DNA of 64,000 nucleotides from G965247775 sp965247775. Lineage in GTDB: Bacteria > Chloroflexota > Dehalococcoidia > Bin125. The notes under the pieces are model-generated. The model saw only the letters and a program-made list of their open reading frames with translations. It made no database searches and was not told where the DNA came from. This document shows positions 8,263-16,152 of the stretch, in pieces. The stretch covers positions 1,612,001 through 1,676,000 of the forward strand of contig OZ252031.1 in assembly GCA_965247775.1 (NCBI GenBank), written 5' to 3'. The position numbers were made by a program, and so were the translations under genes. The number at the start of each line of letters is the position of its first letter. Position 1 is the first letter of the stretch.

Positions 8263-9042
8263 CTATGGCTGCTCGAGCCGGATCGGGAGGCCCGCGGCAG
8301 CCATCTCACGCTTTACGTCCATGATGGAGCAGTCGCCGTAGTGGAAGATGCTCGCGGCGAGGACGGCGTCGGCGCCGCCTTCCTGGATGGCGTCAATCAT
8401 ATGCGCGGCGTTGCCGGCGCCGCCGCTGGCGATGACCGGCACGGAAACCGCGCCGCAGATGGCACGCAAGAGAGGGATGTCGTAGCCGTCCTGGTGACCG
8501 TCCGTGTCCATGGAGGTCAGGAGGATCTCGCCGGCCCCACGCTCAACGGCTTCGCGGGCCCAAGCAACGGCGTCGCGGCCGGTGGGGCGGCGGCCGCCGT
8601 GGGTGTAGACCTCGAAGCCAGCGCCGTCGCCAAGGGGGCGGGCCTTGGCGTCGATCGCCACGACGATGCACTGGCTGCCGAAGCGATGGGCCCCCTGCTC
8701 GATCAGGGCGGGGTCGGCGACGGCGGCGGAGTTGATCGAGACCTTGTCGGCGCCGGACTCCAGCATCAGCCGCATATCGGCGGTCCTGCGAATGCCACCG
8801 CCGACGGTGAAGGGGATGAACACCTCATCGGCGGTGCGGCGCACCATCTCGACGACGGTCTCACGCTCCTCATGGGAGGCGGTGATATCGAGGAAGACCA
8901 GCTCGTCAATGCCTTCGCGGTCGTGGAGCCGGGCAAGCTCGACGGGGTCGCCGGCATCGCGCAACTCGACGAAGGAGACACCCTTGACGACGCGCCCGCA
9001 GTCGACGTCGAAACAGGCAATGACCCGCTTCGTCAGCGTCAT
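8263..9042 (-). CDS. hisF: Imidazole glycerol phosphate synthase, cyclase subunit
   Basis: HisF closes the imidazole ring, using ammonia supplied by HisH. The 259-residue TIM barrel begins MTLTKRVIACFDVDCGRVVK, where most homologues have CLDV, and keeps the two phosphate-binding loops (GGGIR near 81-85 and ASGGAGN near 205-211) and the catalytic Asp in AIDAKA. The start at 9042 overlaps the hisA stop by four bases (ATGA), so translation is coupled. Confidence 0.96.
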   Translation of the reverse strand: MTLTKRVIACFDVDCGRVVKGVSFVELRDAGDPVELARLHDREGIDELVFLDITASHEERETVVEMVRRTADEVFIPFTVGGGIRRTADMRLMLESGADKVSINSAAVADPALIEQGAHRFGSQCIVVAIDAKARPLGDGAGFEVYTHGGRRPTGRDAVAWAREAVERGAGEILLTSMDTDGHQDGYDIPLLRAICGAVSVPVIASGGAGNAAHMIDAIQEGGADAVLAASIFHYGDCSIMDVKREMAAAGLPIRLEQP

Positions 9043-9788
9043 GCGCCCGCCTCTTGCCTGCGCTCGGGAGCAGGCCCTGGGCGCAGCGCCTCGATGGCGA
9101 CGCGCAGATCCAGGCGGCCATCGTAGAGGGCACGCCCGACGATGGCCGCCTCCGCGCCCGCTGCGGCGAGAGGCGGCAGGTGCGCGACCCGGGCGACACC
9201 GCCAGAGGCGATGACGGGCACCGTGACGCTGGCGATAAGCGCCCCGAGCGCCTCCAGGTTGGGCGCGCTCATGGCGCCGTCGCGGGCGATGTCGGTGTAG
9301 ACGAAGCGGCGGACGCCCGCGTCCTTCAGCGTCGCTGCCAAGTCGATCGCCCGAACAGCGCTCGTGCGGGTCCAGCCATCGGTGGCGACAAGACCGTCGC
9401 GGGCGTCGAGCGACACGGCGACGGCGGCAGCGTGGTCGCGGCAGAGGGATTCGACGAAGGCCAGGTCCTCCACGGCCGCGGTGCCCAGGATGACGCGGTC
9501 CACGCCGGCCGCCAGCAGGCGGGCGGCGGAAGCGGCGTCGCGGATGCCACCGCCGCACTGCACGGGCGGCCCCAAGCGGGCGATGGCGGCCACGTGCTCC
9601 AGATTGGCGGGCCGACCGAAGCGGGCGCCGTCCAGGTCGACGACGTGGAGGCGCGTGGCCCCAGCCTCCACCCAGCGGCGGGCGGCGTCGACGGGGTCGT
9701 CGTCGAAGACGGTCTCAGCATCGAAGCGGCCCTGGTACAGGCGGACGGCGTGTCCGTCGCGGATGTCGATGGCGGGGATGATCTCCAC
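9039..9788 (-). CDS. hisA: ProFAR isomerase
   Basis: HisA converts ProFAR to PRFAR by an Amadori rearrangement. The 249-residue half-repeat TIM barrel starts MEIIPAIDIRDGHAVRLYQG with the catalytic Asp of AIDIRDG, has VQCGGGIRDA and ends with the second phosphate-binding ASGGVARVAHLPPLA. The second catalytic Asp is in YTDIARDGAM. It sits between hisH (6 nt gap) and hisF (4 nt overlap). Confidence 0.96.
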   Translation of the reverse strand: MEIIPAIDIRDGHAVRLYQGRFDAETVFDDDPVDAARRWVEAGATRLHVVDLDGARFGRPANLEHVAAIARLGPPVQCGGGIRDAASAARLLAAGVDRVILGTAAVEDLAFVESLCRDHAAAVAVSLDARDGLVATDGWTRTSAVRAIDLAATLKDAGVRRFVYTDIARDGAMSAPNLEALGALIASVTVPVIASGGVARVAHLPPLAAAGAEAAIVGRALYDGRLDLRVAIEALRPGPAPERRQEAGA

Positions 9789-9794
9789 GGCGGC

Positions 9795-10427
9795 TCAAGC
9801 ATCCCCGTCCAGGGCCCGGCGCAGGAAGTTGCGGTAGAGGCGCAGCCCGTTGGCGCCGCTCTTCTCAGGGTGGAACTGCGTGGCGACCACGTTGTCCCGC
9901 TCGACGATGGCGACGATAGGCTCGGCGTAGTCGGTGGTGGCGAGCACGGCGGAGTCGTCGTCCAGGCGGCAGTGGTAGGAGTGCACGAAGTAGAAGTGGC
10001 TGCCGGGGGGGATGCCGTCCAGGAGGGGGCTCCCGTGGCGAGGCTGCACCGCGTTCCAGCCCATGTGAGGAATCTTGGCGGCGGCCCGGAGGCGGACGAC
10101 GCGGCCGGGGATCATGTCCAGGCAGGGGTGCTCGCCGCCCTCCTCGGAAACGGTCATGAGGGCCTGCAGGCCCATGCAGACCCCCAGGAAGGGCCGGCCG
10201 GCGGCGATGTACGAGCGGACGGGCTCCACGAGGCCGCGGGCGGCGAGGTTGGCCATGGTGTCGGCGGCAGCGCCGACGCCGGGCAGGATCACGGCGCGGG
10301 CGCCCTGCAGGGAGCCGGGGGTGTCGCTGACGACGGGACGGACGCCGACGTGCTCGACGGCCCGGACGACCGAGCGCAGGTTGCCTGCCCCGTAGTCGAG
10401 TACCACCACGTCGCCGTTGCCCGCCAT
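9795..10427 (-). CDS. hisH: Imidazole glycerol phosphate synthase, glutamine amidotransferase subunit
   Basis: HisH hydrolyses glutamine and passes ammonia to HisF. The 210-residue class I amidotransferase starts near VVVLDYGAGNLRSV, has the oxyanion region LPGVGA, the nucleophile C84 in FLGVCMGLQ and the His-Glu pair in QFHPEKSGANGLRL. It is first in the his operon. A TAGGCT hexamer at 10442-10437 ends nine bases before the ATG, so the mRNA may be leaderless. The operon is divergent from ligA. Confidence 0.95.
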   Translation of the reverse strand: MAGNGDVVVLDYGAGNLRSVVRAVEHVGVRPVVSDTPGSLQGARAVILPGVGAAADTMANLAARGLVEPVRSYIAAGRPFLGVCMGLQALMTVSEEGGEHPCLDMIPGRVVRLRAAAKIPHMGWNAVQPRHGSPLLDGIPPGSHFYFVHSYHCRLDDDSAVLATTDYAEPIVAIVERDNVVATQFHPEKSGANGLRLYRNFLRRALDGDA

Positions 10428-10436
10428 GAGGGGGCC

Positions 10437-10520
10437 AGCCTATCACTGGGCCGTGCCGATCCCTGTCGGCCGCGCGGCAAAGCGCGGCCGTTCGGGCGGG
10501 CGGGGGCGGGGCAATATACT
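10437..10520. promoter_or_regulatory. Divergent promoter region between hisH and ligA
   Basis: On the minus strand TAGGCT (10442-10437) lies nine bases before the hisH ATG. On the plus strand TATACT (10515-10520) lies six bases before the ligA ATG. Both spacings fit transcription starting at or beside the start codon. No RBS is seen in front of either gene. -35 elements are not obvious. Confidence 0.45.
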
Positions 10521-10526
10521 CGCGGC

Positions 10527-12662
10527 ATGTCGGTCGAAGCCGAAGGCCTCGCTCCCCCGGTCGCCGGGCTCTCCGCAGGGGCCGGGCCTGCCGACGCCGA
10601 GCATTTCGACGCGCGCAACCGGATCGAGGAGTTGCGCGATCAGATCCGCTACCACAACTACCGCTACTACGTCCTGGACGACCCGGAGATCCGCGACGCG
10701 GCGTGGGACGCGCTCTTCCGCGAGTTGCGGGCGCTGGAGGAGGCCCATCCGGAGTTCATCACGGCGGATTCTCCCACGCAGGAGGTGGGAGCGGGGCCGC
10801 TGGAGGCGTTCGCGGTGGTCGAGCATCGCGAGCCCCTCCTCAGCCTGGGCAACGTCTTCGACGAGGCGGACCTGCGTGACTGGTACCGGCGGGCGAGCGA
10901 TCTGGCGAACCGTCACGACTTCGCCCTGGTGACGGAGCCGAAGATCGACGGGCTGGCGATGGCCCTGGTCTACGAACGCGGGCGGCTCGTCCAGGCTGCA
11001 ACACGCGGCGACGGCCGGCGGGGCGAGAACGTGACCGAGAACATCCGCCAGATCCCGGACGTGCCGCAGCGGCTGGCGGGGTCGCCGCCGGAGCGCTTCG
11101 AGGTGCGGGGCGAGGTCTACATGCCGAAGGCGGGCTTCGAAGCGATGAACGCCGCCATCGAGGCGGAGAACGTGGAGCGTGGGACAGCGGGCAAGAAGCC
11201 ACTGCGCCTCTTCGCCAACCCGCGCAACGTCGCCGCCGGCGCGGTGCGGCAGAAGGACCCGCGGATCACGGCGAGCCGCCCCCTGAGCATCGGCGTCTAC
11301 CAGCTCGGCTGGGTGGAGGGGGCGGCGCCGGCAACGCATTGGGAGACATTGGGCTGGCTGCGGGCGTTCGGGCTGCCGACGACGCCGGAGTCGGAGCGGC
11401 AGGCGGGACTGGAGGAGACGATCGCGGCCTGCCTGCGCTGGGCGCCTCGTCGCGATGCGCTGCCCTTCGACATGGACGGCGTGGTGATCAAGATCGATGA
11501 GTTCGCCATCCAGCGGCAGCTGGGCATCGTGGGACGGGAGCCGCGTTGGGCCACCGCCTTCAAGTTCCCGCCGGCGGAGGCGACGACGACACTGCACCAG
11601 ATCGCGGTGAACGTGGGGCGGACGGGTCGCCTCAACCCGTACGCGATCCTGGAGCCGGTGGTGGTCGGGGGCGCGACGGTGAAGATGGCGACGCTGCACA
11701 ACGAGGACGACATCCACCGCAAGGACATCCGCAAGGGGGACACGGTGATCGTGCGGCGGGCGGGAGAGGTGATCCCGCAGGTCGTCGGGCCGGTGCTGAG
11801 CCGTCGCAAGCGGGGGGCGCGACGCTGGCACATGCCCAAGCGCTGCCCGGTGTCCGGCGATGCGGTGGTGCGGCTGGAGCAGGAGGTTGGGACGTACTGT
11901 CCGAACCCGGTCTGCCCCGCTGTCGTGCGGCGGACGGTGGAGCACTTCGCGGGACGAGGGGGGATGGATATCGAAGGGCTGGGCGAGCGGCGGGTCGCGG
12001 AGTTCCTGGAGGCGGGGCTGATCGAGGACGCGGGCGACATCTACGCGCTGGCGGAGAAGCGCGAGGCCCTCCGGGCGCTGCCGAAGATGGCCGAGAAGAG
12101 CGTTGAGAACCTGCTGGCGGCGATCGAGGCGAGTAAGGCACGGCCGCTAGCGGCGGTGGTCTATGGGCTGGGCATCCGCCACGTTGGCGGGGAGGTGGCG
12201 GCGCTGCTGGCGCAGCACTTCGGCAGCATGACGGCGATGGCGGGAGCGGCGGAGGAGGAGATCGCGGCGGTCGACGGGGTGGGGCCGATTATCGCCGAGA
12301 GCGTCGCGGCCTGGCTGGCGACGCCCCGCAACCAGGCGATACTGGCCAAACTGGAGGTGGCCGGGGTGCGCCTGGCGGAGGCGGGCGGTGGCGCGCGGGA
12401 AGGGCCGCTGGCGGGGCAGCAGTTCGTCGTGACGGGGCGGCTGGAGCGATTGACGCGGAATCAGGCGGAGGGAGCGCTGAAGCGGCTCGGGGCGTCGGTG
12501 GGGAGCGCGGTGGGCAAGAAGACGGCGGCGCTGATCGCGGGGGAGGCTGCGGGCAGCAAGATGGCCAAGGCGGAGAAACTGGGGACGCCGGTCTGGGACG
12601 AAGCCACCTTCCTCTCGCTGCTGGCGGAGCACGGCCTGGACCCGGCCGCGATCGGGGCCTAG
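10527..12662 (+). CDS. ligA: NAD+-dependent DNA ligase
   Basis: LigA seals nicks during replication and repair. The 711-residue protein has the Ia domain (YHNYRYYVLDDPEI), the adenylation domain with nucleophile Lys in TEPKIDGLAMAL, the OB fold, a zinc finger, four helix-hairpin-helix units and a C-terminal BRCT domain (GQQFVVTGRLERLTRNQ). The zinc finger is unusual: C440, S443, C458, C463, so the second cysteine of the normal CxxC is Ser. The ATG at 10527 directly follows a -10 hexamer. It is followed by an enoyl-CoA hydratase. Confidence 0.97.
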   Translation: MSVEAEGLAPPVAGLSAGAGPADAEHFDARNRIEELRDQIRYHNYRYYVLDDPEIRDAAWDALFRELRALEEAHPEFITADSPTQEVGAGPLEAFAVVEHREPLLSLGNVFDEADLRDWYRRASDLANRHDFALVTEPKIDGLAMALVYERGRLVQAATRGDGRRGENVTENIRQIPDVPQRLAGSPPERFEVRGEVYMPKAGFEAMNAAIEAENVERGTAGKKPLRLFANPRNVAAGAVRQKDPRITASRPLSIGVYQLGWVEGAAPATHWETLGWLRAFGLPTTPESERQAGLEETIAACLRWAPRRDALPFDMDGVVIKIDEFAIQRQLGIVGREPRWATAFKFPPAEATTTLHQIAVNVGRTGRLNPYAILEPVVVGGATVKMATLHNEDDIHRKDIRKGDTVIVRRAGEVIPQVVGPVLSRRKRGARRWHMPKRCPVSGDAVVRLEQEVGTYCPNPVCPAVVRRTVEHFAGRGGMDIEGLGERRVAEFLEAGLIEDAGDIYALAEKREALRALPKMAEKSVENLLAAIEASKARPLAAVVYGLGIRHVGGEVAALLAQHFGSMTAMAGAAEEEIAAVDGVGPIIAESVAAWLATPRNQAILAKLEVAGVRLAEAGGGAREGPLAGQQFVVTGRLERLTRNQAEGALKRLGASVGSAVGKKTAALIAGEAAGSKMAKAEKLGTPVWDEATFLSLLAEHGLDPAAIGA

Positions 12663-12684
12663 CGAGGCCGGAAAGGAGCGTCGC

Positions 12685-13476
12685 ATGACCTACGAGGACA
12701 TCATCTACGAAGTGCAGGACGGCATCGCCCGGCTGACGCTGAACAAGCCGGAGAAGCTGAACGCGCTGTCCTGGGACACCTGGGCGGAGCTGGAATCGGC
12801 CTGGACCGAGGCCCAGAACGACGACGGGACGAACGTGCTCCTGATGACCGGCGCCGGTCGCGCCTTCAGCGCCGGCACAGACCTGACCGCCCGCACGACG
12901 GCGGGCCGCCCGCGCCCCTACCCGGGGCGGGTGGGGCAGCTACGCACGCGCCACCTGGGTCCTGCGCTGCTGTACAGCTTGCAGAAGCCGACGATCGCGG
13001 CCGTGAACGGGGTCTGCGTGGGGGCCGGGCTGAGCATCGCCTGCGCCTGCGACATCCGCATCGCCTCGGAGGCGGCGCGCTTCAGCGCGATCTTCGTCAA
13101 GCGGGCGCTGAACGCGGATACGGGGTCGTCCTGGCACCTGCCGCGGCTGGTGGGGCGGGAGCAGGCGATGCGGATGCTGTTCACCGGTGAGATGGTACCG
13201 GCCGAGCGGGCCCTGGCGATGGGCCTGGTGAGCGAGCTGGCGCCGGCGGCGGAGCTGGAGGAGCGGGCACTGGCGCTGGCAGGGGAAATCGCGCGCGGTC
13301 CGTCTGTGGCCATTGAGATCATGAAGCGGCTGGTGCGGGAGAGCGAGACGACATCGTTGCGGAACCACATTGAGCTGGAGGAGTACCTGCAGCGGATCAC
13401 CTACCAGACGTCGGACGTGGAAGAGGGGCGACTCTCGTTTCTGGAGAAGCGGGAGCCGGTCTTCCGCGGTGGCTAG
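12685..13476 (+). CDS. Enoyl-CoA hydratase/isomerase family protein
   Basis: This is a crotonase-fold protein of 263 residues. The oxyanion-hole segments are visible: GAGRAFSAGTDL (about 56-67) and VNGVCVGAGLSIACACDIRIA (about 109-129). The position equivalent to the second catalytic Glu falls in NADTGSSWHLPRLVG, so a hydratase mechanism is not assured. A good RBS (AAAGGAG) precedes the ATG. It is 22 nt after ligA. The acyl-CoA substrate cannot be told. Confidence 0.85.
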   Translation: MTYEDIIYEVQDGIARLTLNKPEKLNALSWDTWAELESAWTEAQNDDGTNVLLMTGAGRAFSAGTDLTARTTAGRPRPYPGRVGQLRTRHLGPALLYSLQKPTIAAVNGVCVGAGLSIACACDIRIASEAARFSAIFVKRALNADTGSSWHLPRLVGREQAMRMLFTGEMVPAERALAMGLVSELAPAAELEERALALAGEIARGPSVAIEIMKRLVRESETTSLRNHIELEEYLQRITYQTSDVEEGRLSFLEKREPVFRGG

Positions 13477-13651
13477 GTGGCGCGGTAATCCCGGCGGGCG
13501 GCCGGCCATCGAGCACGGAGCGCATCGGACGCCGGGCTCTCCGGCGGCGAGACCGCGCCCGCGGGAACCCAGGAGAAGGGTGCGGCGTTAGGCCGATCGT
13601 GCGGCCCCTCCCAGGCTGGGCCGTCCGCTTTCCGCCCCCGGGGGCGCGATA

Positions 13652-13657
13652 TATAGT
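13652..13657 (+). promoter_or_regulatory. Likely -10 element of the mreB operon
   Basis: TATAGT at 13652-13657 is the best -10 match in the 230-bp gap between the enoyl-CoA hydratase and mreB. No convincing -35 is seen. It would give a leader of about 45 nt. Confidence 0.35.
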
Positions 13658-13708
13658 GGCCCGGGCGGCGCGGGCCGCCCATCTGTCGCCTGTCCGCTGA
13701 AGGTGCTC

Positions 13709-14773
13709 ATGAGGCTCAACCCGCTGGCCTGGATACTCGGCCGCTTGTCGCACGACATCGGCATTGATCTGGGGACCGCGAACACGCTGGTCACCGTCAA
13801 AGAGCGCGGCATCGTCATCGATGAGCCGTCGGTCGTGGCGATCGATCGCAACACGAAAACCGTCCTCGCGATCGGCGCGGAGGCGAAGCGCATGGTGGGC
13901 CGGACACCCGCCAACATCGTCGCTGTGCGGCCGCTCAAGGACGGCGTCATCTCCGACTTCGACGTGGCGGAGAAGATGCTGCAGTATTTCGTCCGCGCGG
14001 TCCATGATCGCTTCGGCTGGGGCCTGCCGCGACCGCGGGTGGTGGTGGGGATGCCCTCGGGGGTCACGGAGGTGGAGAAACGGGCGATCTACGACGCGGT
14101 CACCAACGCCGGCGCGCGCGAAGCCTTCCTCGTCGAGGAGCCGCTGGCCGCTGCCATCGGCGCCGGCCTCCCGATCCTGGACGCGAGCGGCACGATGATC
14201 GTGGACATCGGTGGAGGCACGACGGAGGTGGCGGTGCTGGCGCTGGGCGGGATCGTCGTCAGCACGTCGATCCGGATCGCCGGCGACGAGGTGGACGCGG
14301 ACATCATCAGCTACGCCCGCCAGGTCCACAACATGTTGATTGGCGACCGCTCGGCGGAGGAGATTAAGATCGAGGCGGGATCGGCCTTCCCTCTGGAGCG
14401 GGAGCGCCCGGTGGTGCTGCGCGGGCGGGATCTATCGACGGGGCTGCCCAAGCGTGTGGAGATCAGCAGTGTGGAATTGCGGGACGCGCTGAGCGCGTCG
14501 ATCAGCGGCATCGCGGGCGCCGTGCGGCAAACGATCGAGATCACGCCCCCGGAGCTGGTGGCGGACCTGATGAATCAAGGCATCGCTCTGGCGGGGGGCG
14601 GCGCTCTGTTAGCCGGGATGGACCGGCGAATTTCGCAAGAGACGAAATTCCCGGTGTACGTGGCTGAGGATCCGCTGACCTGCGTGGTCCGCGGCTGCGC
14701 CGAGGTCCTGGAGGAGGCGGAGATGCTGATGAAAGTCCGCTCGCAGATGACAACCTGGCGCGGGCGCCGTTAG
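13709..14773 (+). CDS. mreB: Rod shape-determining actin homologue MreB
   Basis: MreB polymerises under the membrane and guides lateral wall synthesis. The 354-residue protein has the family start LSHDIGIDLGTANTLVTVKERGIVIDEPSVVA, the phosphate-2 motif MIVDIGGGTTEVAVL and the adenosine motif GIALAGGGALLAGM. I chose the ATG at 13709; an in-frame GTG lies two codons upstream. It is first in mreB-mreC-mreD-mrdA-rodA, indicating a peptidoglycan-bearing rod. Confidence 0.96.
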   Translation: MRLNPLAWILGRLSHDIGIDLGTANTLVTVKERGIVIDEPSVVAIDRNTKTVLAIGAEAKRMVGRTPANIVAVRPLKDGVISDFDVAEKMLQYFVRAVHDRFGWGLPRPRVVVGMPSGVTEVEKRAIYDAVTNAGAREAFLVEEPLAAAIGAGLPILDASGTMIVDIGGGTTEVAVLALGGIVVSTSIRIAGDEVDADIISYARQVHNMLIGDRSAEEIKIEAGSAFPLERERPVVLRGRDLSTGLPKRVEISSVELRDALSASISGIAGAVRQTIEITPPELVADLMNQGIALAGGGALLAGMDRRISQETKFPVYVAEDPLTCVVRGCAEVLEEAEMLMKVRSQMTTWRGRR

Positions 14774-14779
14774 GGCGTG

Positions 14780-15667
14780 ATGACGCTCCTGCAATCCCGG
14801 CTAGGCCAGTGGCTACTGGGCATGGCGGCGCTCATCGTCTTACTCGCGACGCTGGCGGCGCTCGGCGTCGCGCAGCCCGTGGAGGAAGCGGCGTCGACCG
14901 TGTTCGGCCCCATTCAGCGCGGCCTGCGCCGAGCCGCGGAGCCTGTCGCGAACCTGGTGGAGAGCGTCGACGAGTTCGACACCGTCGATGATGAGAACCG
15001 GGCTCTCCGCAATCGCATCGAGCAACTGGAGGCGGAGACCGCCCGCCTGCGCGAGACGCAGATCCAATTCCGCGGGCGGGAGGCGCTGCTTGCGGTGCAA
15101 GAGGCCTCGGACGAGATCTTCCTGACGGCGGGCGTGATCACGCGCGACCTCACCGGCCTGCTGGACGTCATTGCCCTCGACCGGGGCAGCAACGACGGCG
15201 TTGAAGAGGGCATGGCCGTGCTCGCCGCCGGTGGCAGCCTGGTAGGCACCATCATGGAGGTGCGCCCGGGGTCCTCCTTTGTCCGGCTGCTGACGGATCC
15301 CGGGGGCAGCGCGCGAACGTTGCACCAACTGAGCCGCTCCGAGGGCGTGGTCAGCGGCGATACGGGCGGCAACCTGCGGGTCGATTTCATCCCTCGCACC
15401 GCCGACGTGCAGCCAGGCCATCTGTTCGTGACATCGGGCCTAGGGGGGCTGCTGCCCAAGGGCATCCCGGTTGGCCGTGTCGTGTCGGCGGAGGGATCGG
15501 CGCAAGAGGTCTTCATGCGGGTCCGGCTGGAACCACTGGCGCCGCTGGACGAACTCGAGCTGGTGCTGGTCCAGATCACCTTCCGCCCCGAACCGCTGCC
15601 CCCGCCGGGCAGCGAGGTCGCGGAGGACGGCGCGGAGACGCAGGCCGCGGAGACCGCGGCGCCATGA
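14780..15667 (+). CDS. mreC: Rod shape-determining protein MreC
   Basis: MreC links the cytoplasmic MreB/MreD assembly to PBP2 outside the membrane. The protein has an N-terminal helix (about 14-33), a coiled coil (about 60-90, DDENRALRNRIEQLEAETAR) and the beta-rich MreC domain with VIALDRGSNDGVEEGMAVL, VRLLTDPGGSA and DVQPGHLFVTSGLGGLLPKG. Length and order match the family. It starts 7 nt after mreB, and its stop overlaps the mreD ATG. Confidence 0.94.
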   Translation: MTLLQSRLGQWLLGMAALIVLLATLAALGVAQPVEEAASTVFGPIQRGLRRAAEPVANLVESVDEFDTVDDENRALRNRIEQLEAETARLRETQIQFRGREALLAVQEASDEIFLTAGVITRDLTGLLDVIALDRGSNDGVEEGMAVLAAGGSLVGTIMEVRPGSSFVRLLTDPGGSARTLHQLSRSEGVVSGDTGGNLRVDFIPRTADVQPGHLFVTSGLGGLLPKGIPVGRVVSAEGSAQEVFMRVRLEPLAPLDELELVLVQITFRPEPLPPPGSEVAEDGAETQAAETAAP

Positions 15668-16152
15668 AGTGGCCACCGTTGATCCTGGGCGCCCTAGCGC
15701 TCACACTCCTGCAGACCTCCGCGGTGCCCGCCTTTCACCTGCTGGGGGTCGCGCCGAATCTCCTGCTCGTCGTGCTGTGTTGCTGGGCCGTGGTGCGGGA
15801 CCAACGTGAGGCGTTGGTCATGGCGCCGCTCGCGGGGCTCTCGCTGGGACTGCTCTCGTTCCAAGGCATGGCGGAGTCCGTCGCGGCGTTCTTGCCGCTG
15901 GTGCTGATCGCGGCGCTGCGCGAGCAGGTCCGTCCCCCCAACGAGTACGCCTGGGCGCTGGCGGTGATCATCGGCGCTACGATCCTGCACTTCTTCGCCG
16001 TGGCCGTGACCATTCAGGTGGGTGGGGACAGCGTGGCTTGGCTGGACGCGCTCAGGGACGTGATGGTCCCCAGCGTGCTGACGAATCTCTTCATCGGCGC
16101 GCTCGTCTATTGGCTCGTGCGGCTGCCGACGCCGCAACCGGAGCCGGTCTGA
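15664..16152 (+). CDS. mreD: Rod shape-determining membrane protein MreD
   Basis: This 162-residue integral membrane protein has about five hydrophobic segments (PLILGALALTLLQ, NLLLVVLCCWAVV, LAGLSLGLLSF, FLPLVLIAAL, VIIGATILHFFAVAV). Sequence similarity in MreD is low, and the call rests on topology, size and position between mreC and the PBP2 gene. The start overlaps the mreC stop (ATGA) and the stop overlaps the next ATG (TGATG). Confidence 0.9.
   Translation: MKWPPLILGALALTLLQTSAVPAFHLLGVAPNLLLVVLCCWAVVRDQREALVMAPLAGLSLGLLSFQGMAESVAAFLPLVLIAALREQVRPPNEYAWALAVIIGATILHFFAVAVTIQVGGDSVAWLDALRDVMVPSVLTNLFIGALVYWLVRLPTPQPEPV

Noticed and set aside
9054..10526. Long in-frame extension of ligA upstream over the his genes.
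   Set aside because: It covers hisA and hisH in antisense. LigA similarity begins only after the ATG at 10527.
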